A program made the translations under genes and the position numbers. This document shows, in pieces, positions 55,972 through 55,980 of a DNA stretch of 55,980 bases (position 1 is its first letter; each line of letters begins with the position of its first letter). The DNA is from Stutzerimonas stutzeri (lineage in GTDB: Bacteria > Pseudomonadota > Gammaproteobacteria > Pseudomonadales > Pseudomonadaceae): NCBI RefSeq assembly GCF_000935215.1, contig NZ_JXXD01000068.1, positions 1 to 55,980 on the forward strand, given 5' to 3'. The notes beneath the pieces were generated by a model. The model ran no database searches. It saw only the letters and a list, made by a program, of their open reading frames with translations, and was not told where the DNA came from.

Positions 55972-55980
55972 GCTCTGAAT

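Noticed and set aside
1-55980. CRISPR arrays, prophage or complete insertion sequences
   Set aside because: No regularly spaced repeats, integrase, transposase or structural phage genes were seen; the only hint of an element is the unexplained tail after 55937.

Overview
The window looks like chromosome of a Pseudomonas-type gammaproteobacterium, most probably the Pseudomonas stutzeri (Stutzerimonas) group. This is inferred from the high-GC codon usage, the core gene order lpxH-ppiB-glnS-cysS-folD-tRNAs and tig-clpP-clpX-lon-hupB-ppiD, the pqqABCDE-pqqH-ercA-ercS block as laid out in Pseudomonas aeruginosa, and a denitrification locus. No plasmid, phage or complete insertion sequence is visible.

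Layout. 1-7690 is housekeeping: a DUF1289 protein, a universal stress protein, MiaE, LpxH, PpiB, GlnS, CysS and FolD. Three tRNA genes follow (Arg-UCU, His-GUG, Leu-UAG; 7964-8285). 8427-24062 is accessory DNA placed between the tRNAs and tig: an unrecognised membrane protein; a GntR regulator with a TSUP permease; a response regulator with a sensor kinase that has lost its phospho-acceptor region through an internal deletion; a TonB-dependent receptor; ohr/ohrR; and a nitrite/NO reduction locus nirK-(41-aa membrane peptide)-norC-norB-norQ-norD behind a DNR/FNR-type box. In that locus NirK carries an extra N-terminal cupredoxin and NorC carries an extra C-terminal cytochrome c domain, so both reductases have a fused electron-transfer module.

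24241-32653 is the core proteostasis block (trigger factor, ClpP, ClpX, Lon, HU-beta, PpiD). 32749-45572 is dominated by PQQ (pyrroloquinoline quinone) biosynthesis and is unusual. On the plus strand there is a canonical pqqA-B-C-D-E-pqqH set. On the minus strand, about 3.5 kb away, there is a second set, pqqA-pqqD-pqqE, with a clearly different precursor peptide. It runs with overlapping genes into a 32-codon hydrophobic peptide, a PuuD-like four-helix membrane protein, a SerC-like aminotransferase and a PyrD-like flavoprotein whose catalytic serine position is lost. An ExaC-type aldehyde dehydrogenase and an Old Yellow Enzyme lie between the two sets. ercA and ercS, linked in Pseudomonas to regulation of ethanol oxidation, follow pqqH.

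48587-54900 is a Cus-type copper/silver efflux operon (small Cys/His/Met-rich periplasmic protein, outer-membrane channel, adaptor with a fused CusF domain, RND pump). A ZIP-like membrane protein faces it. The window ends in the first 36 codons of gacA, after which the sequence departs abruptly from the GacA family and reaches a stop codon, which suggests a disrupted global regulator.

The best candidates for something undescribed are the second PqqA/D/E operon with its unusual companion genes, and the nirK-nor cassette with its doubled electron-transfer domains and small membrane peptide.
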